In this document: positions 62,357-64,000 of the stretch, one piece after another
How positions within the stretch are numbered: position 1 is the first letter of the stretch
How the letters are laid out: the number at the start of each line of letters is the position of its first letter
NCBI RefSeq assembly: GCF_036014175.1
Contig: NZ_CP107917.1
Span: forward strand, 3,906,001-3,970,000
DNA: 64,000 nucleotides
Direction of reading: 5' to 3'
From: Streptomyces sp. NBC_00443
GTDB lineage: Bacteria > Actinomycetota > Actinomycetes > Streptomycetales > Streptomycetaceae
Program-made: the position numbers and the translations under genes
The notes under the pieces: model-generated
Seen by the model: the letters and a program-made list of their open reading frames with translations, nothing else
The model's database searches: none
Told to the model about the DNA's origin: nothing

Positions 62357-64000
62357 TCAGCCCAGCTTGGTCACGTCCCGCACCGCGCCCTTGTCCGCGC
62401 TGGTCGCCATCGCCGCGTACGCCCGCAGCGCCGCCGACACCTTGCGGTCGCGGTTCTTCGGGGCGTACGTACCGTTCAACGCCTGCTCACGGCGGGCGAG
62501 TTCCGCATCGTCGACCAGCAACTCGATCGAGCGATTCGGGATGTCGATGCGGATACGGTCGCCGTCCTCGACCAGAGCGATCGTGCCACCGGACGCGGCC
62601 TCCGGGGAGGCGTGGCCGATGGACAGGCCGGAGGTGCCGCCGGAGAAGCGTCCGTCGGTGATCAGTGCGCAGGTCTTGCCGAGACCGCGGCCCTTGAGGA
62701 AGGACGTGGGGTAGAGCATCTCCTGCATGCCGGGGCCGCCCTTGGGGCCCTCGTAGCGGATGACGACGACATCGCCGTCCGTCACCTGTTTGTTGAGGAT
62801 CTTCTCGACGGCCTCTTCCTGCGACTCGCAGACGACCGCCGGGCCCTCGAAGCTCCAGATCGACTCGTCCACACCGGCGGTCTTGACCACGCACCCGTCG
62901 ACGGCGAGGTTGCCCTTCAGGACCGCCAGGCCGCCGTCCTTGGAGTACGCGTGCTCGGCGCTGCGGATGCAGCCGCCCTCGGCGTCCTCGTCGAGCGCCT
63001 CCCAGCGCTCGGACTGCGAGAAGGCCTCCGCCGACCGGACACAACCCGGGGCCGCGTGCCACAGCTCGACCGCCTTGGGCGAGGGCGAGCCACCGCGCAC
63101 GTCCCAGGTCTTCAGCCAGTCCGACAGGGACGGGCTGTGGACGGCGTGCACGTCCTCGTTCAGCAGGCCGGCGCGGTGCAGTTCGCCGAGCAGGGCCGGG
63201 ATGCCACCGGCGCGGTGCACGTCCTCCATGTAGTACGTGCGGTCCTTGGCGACGTTCGGCGCGACCTTCGCCAGGCAGGGAACCCTGCGGCTGACCGCGT
63301 TGATCTGCTCCAGCCCGAACGGGATGCCCGCCTCCTGGGCGGCGGCCAGCAGGTGCAGGATCGTGTTGGTGGAGCCGCCCATCGCGATGTCGAGGGCCAT
63401 GGCGTTCTCGAAGGCCGCGAAGGTGGCGACGTTGCGCGGGAGGACCGTCTCGTCGTCCTGCTCGTAGTAGCGGCGGGTGATGTCCATGACCGTGCGGGCC
63501 GCGTCCTCGTACAGGGCCTTACGGGCCGTGTGCGTGGCGAGCACCGAGCCGTTGCCGGGCAGGGACAGGCCGATGGCCTCGGTCAGGCAGTTCATCGAGT
63601 TGGCGGTGAACATACCGGAGCAGGAACCGCAGGTCGGACAGGCGTTCTCCTCGATACGGAGGATGTCCTCGTCCGAGATCTTGTCGTTCACGGCGTCGGA
63701 GATCGCGTCGACCAGGTCGAGCGTACGGACCGTGCCGTCCACCAGCGTGGCGCGGCCGGACTCCATGGGGCCGCCGGAGACGAAGACGGTGGGGATGTTG
63801 AGCCGCAGAGCGGCGTTCAGCATGCCCGGGGTGATCTTGTCGCAGTTGGAGATGCAGATCAGGGCGTCGGCGCAGTGCGCCTCGACCATGTACTCCACGC
63901 TGTCCGCGATGAGATCACGGGACGGCAGGGAGTAGAGCATGCCGCCGTGCCCCATCGCGATGCCGTCGTCGACGGCGATGGTGTTGAACTCGCGCGGGAT
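62357..64000 (-). CDS. ilvD: Dihydroxy-acid dehydratase (partial, N-terminus outside window)
   Basis: C-terminal part (at least 547 residues) of DHAD, which makes 2-oxo acids in valine/isoleucine/leucine synthesis. The frame is open to base 64000 (IPREFNTIAVDDGIAMGHGGM), and the initiation codon lies beyond. Fe-S cluster residues are present: ISNCDKITPGM and CPTCGSCSGMFTANSM. GGSTNTILHLLA and RFSGGTSGLSIGHASPEA are diagnostic; the length is consistent with the 610-620-residue family. TGA at 62357-62359. Confidence 0.95.
   Translation of the reverse strand: MPREFNTIAVDDGIAMGHGGMLYSLPSRDLIADSVEYMVEAHCADALICISNCDKITPGMLNAALRLNIPTVFVSGGPMESGRATLVDGTVRTLDLVDAISDAVNDKISDEDILRIEENACPTCGSCSGMFTANSMNCLTEAIGLSLPGNGSVLATHTARKALYEDAARTVMDITRRYYEQDDETVLPRNVATFAAFENAMALDIAMGGSTNTILHLLAAAQEAGIPFGLEQINAVSRRVPCLAKVAPNVAKDRTYYMEDVHRAGGIPALLGELHRAGLLNEDVHAVHSPSLSDWLKTWDVRGGSPSPKAVELWHAAPGCVRSAEAFSQSERWEALDEDAEGGCIRSAEHAYSKDGGLAVLKGNLAVDGCVVKTAGVDESIWSFEGPAVVCESQEEAVEKILNKQVTDGDVVVIRYEGPKGGPGMQEMLYPTSFLKGRGLGKTCALITDGRFSGGTSGLSIGHASPEAASGGTIALVEDGDRIRIDIPNRSIELLVDDAELARREQALNGTYAPKNRDRKVSAALRAYAAMATSADKGAVRDVTKLG

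Overview
The window is about 64 kb of very GC-rich actinobacterial chromosome. Codon bias, short leaderless or GTG-started genes, many 4-base ATGA/GTGA overlaps and an rRNA operon without spacer tRNAs all point to Streptomyces. Gene order from lysS/argS through hemB, hemD-hemC-hemA-rex, bldN-rsbN, a bdtA-like gene, acuC, trpS and proC to ilvD matches what I remember of the S. coelicolor core chromosome (about SCO3303 to SCO3345). No database search was run.

Layout. 1-1148: the 3'-truncated (by the window edge) receptor Ser/Thr kinase. 1245-2533: an M20 peptidase broken by a one-base frameshift. 2581-4728: two-component pair. 4869-6565: FMN reductase plus LLM flavin monooxygenase. 6677-12645: accessory metabolism and regulators (AraC, HxlR, quinone oxidoreductase, VOC, YnfA, SnoaL-like, SDR). 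12726-14855: a lower-GC free-standing LAGLIDADG endonuclease with upstream RNA hairpins, facing rtcB. 15072-18474: two DUF3558 lipoproteins and a DUF2637 membrane protein. 18592-22361: divergent lysS and argS. 22455-24994: a secreted repeat protein and two membrane-anchored HTH proteins with extracytoplasmic domains. 25110-28493: DUF4253, NAT, aminotransferase, small lipoprotein. 28521-36488: heme biosynthesis cluster with the redox regulator rex, interrupted by an oppositely oriented FAD oxidase. 36769-40879: glutaredoxin-like protein, HAD hydrolase, then the developmental sigma factor bldN and its anti-sigma factor rsbN. 40977-48140: acyltransferase, SDR, bS22, bdtA-like regulator, phosphatase-like protein, acuC, MFS, HAD. 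48200-53360: rRNA operon on the minus strand. 54032-56106: trpS with a Trp-leader attenuator, and proC. 56239-62275: ABC-2 exporter, methyltransferase, small membrane and SH3 proteins, and a PQQ-propeller Ser/Thr kinase. 62357-64000: ilvD, cut by the window.

How the genes work together. hemA, hemC, hemD/cobA and hemB make the uroporphyrinogen branch, and are co-transcribed with rex (4-base overlaps), which carries its own operator upstream, so tetrapyrrole supply is tied to NADH/NAD+ state. bldN and rsbN form a sigma/anti-sigma switch for aerial development, with a sigma-BldN type promoter before rsbN. trpS appears to be controlled by ribosome-mediated attenuation through a 13-residue peptide with tandem Trp codons.

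Points most worth a second look: the LAGLIDADG gene with stacked hairpins beside rtcB; the wall-binding/HTH cluster at 22-25 kb; the perfect 14-bp hairpin over the glutaredoxin start; the family of dispersed 3'-end repeats (four copies); and an SDR that has lost its active-site residues.
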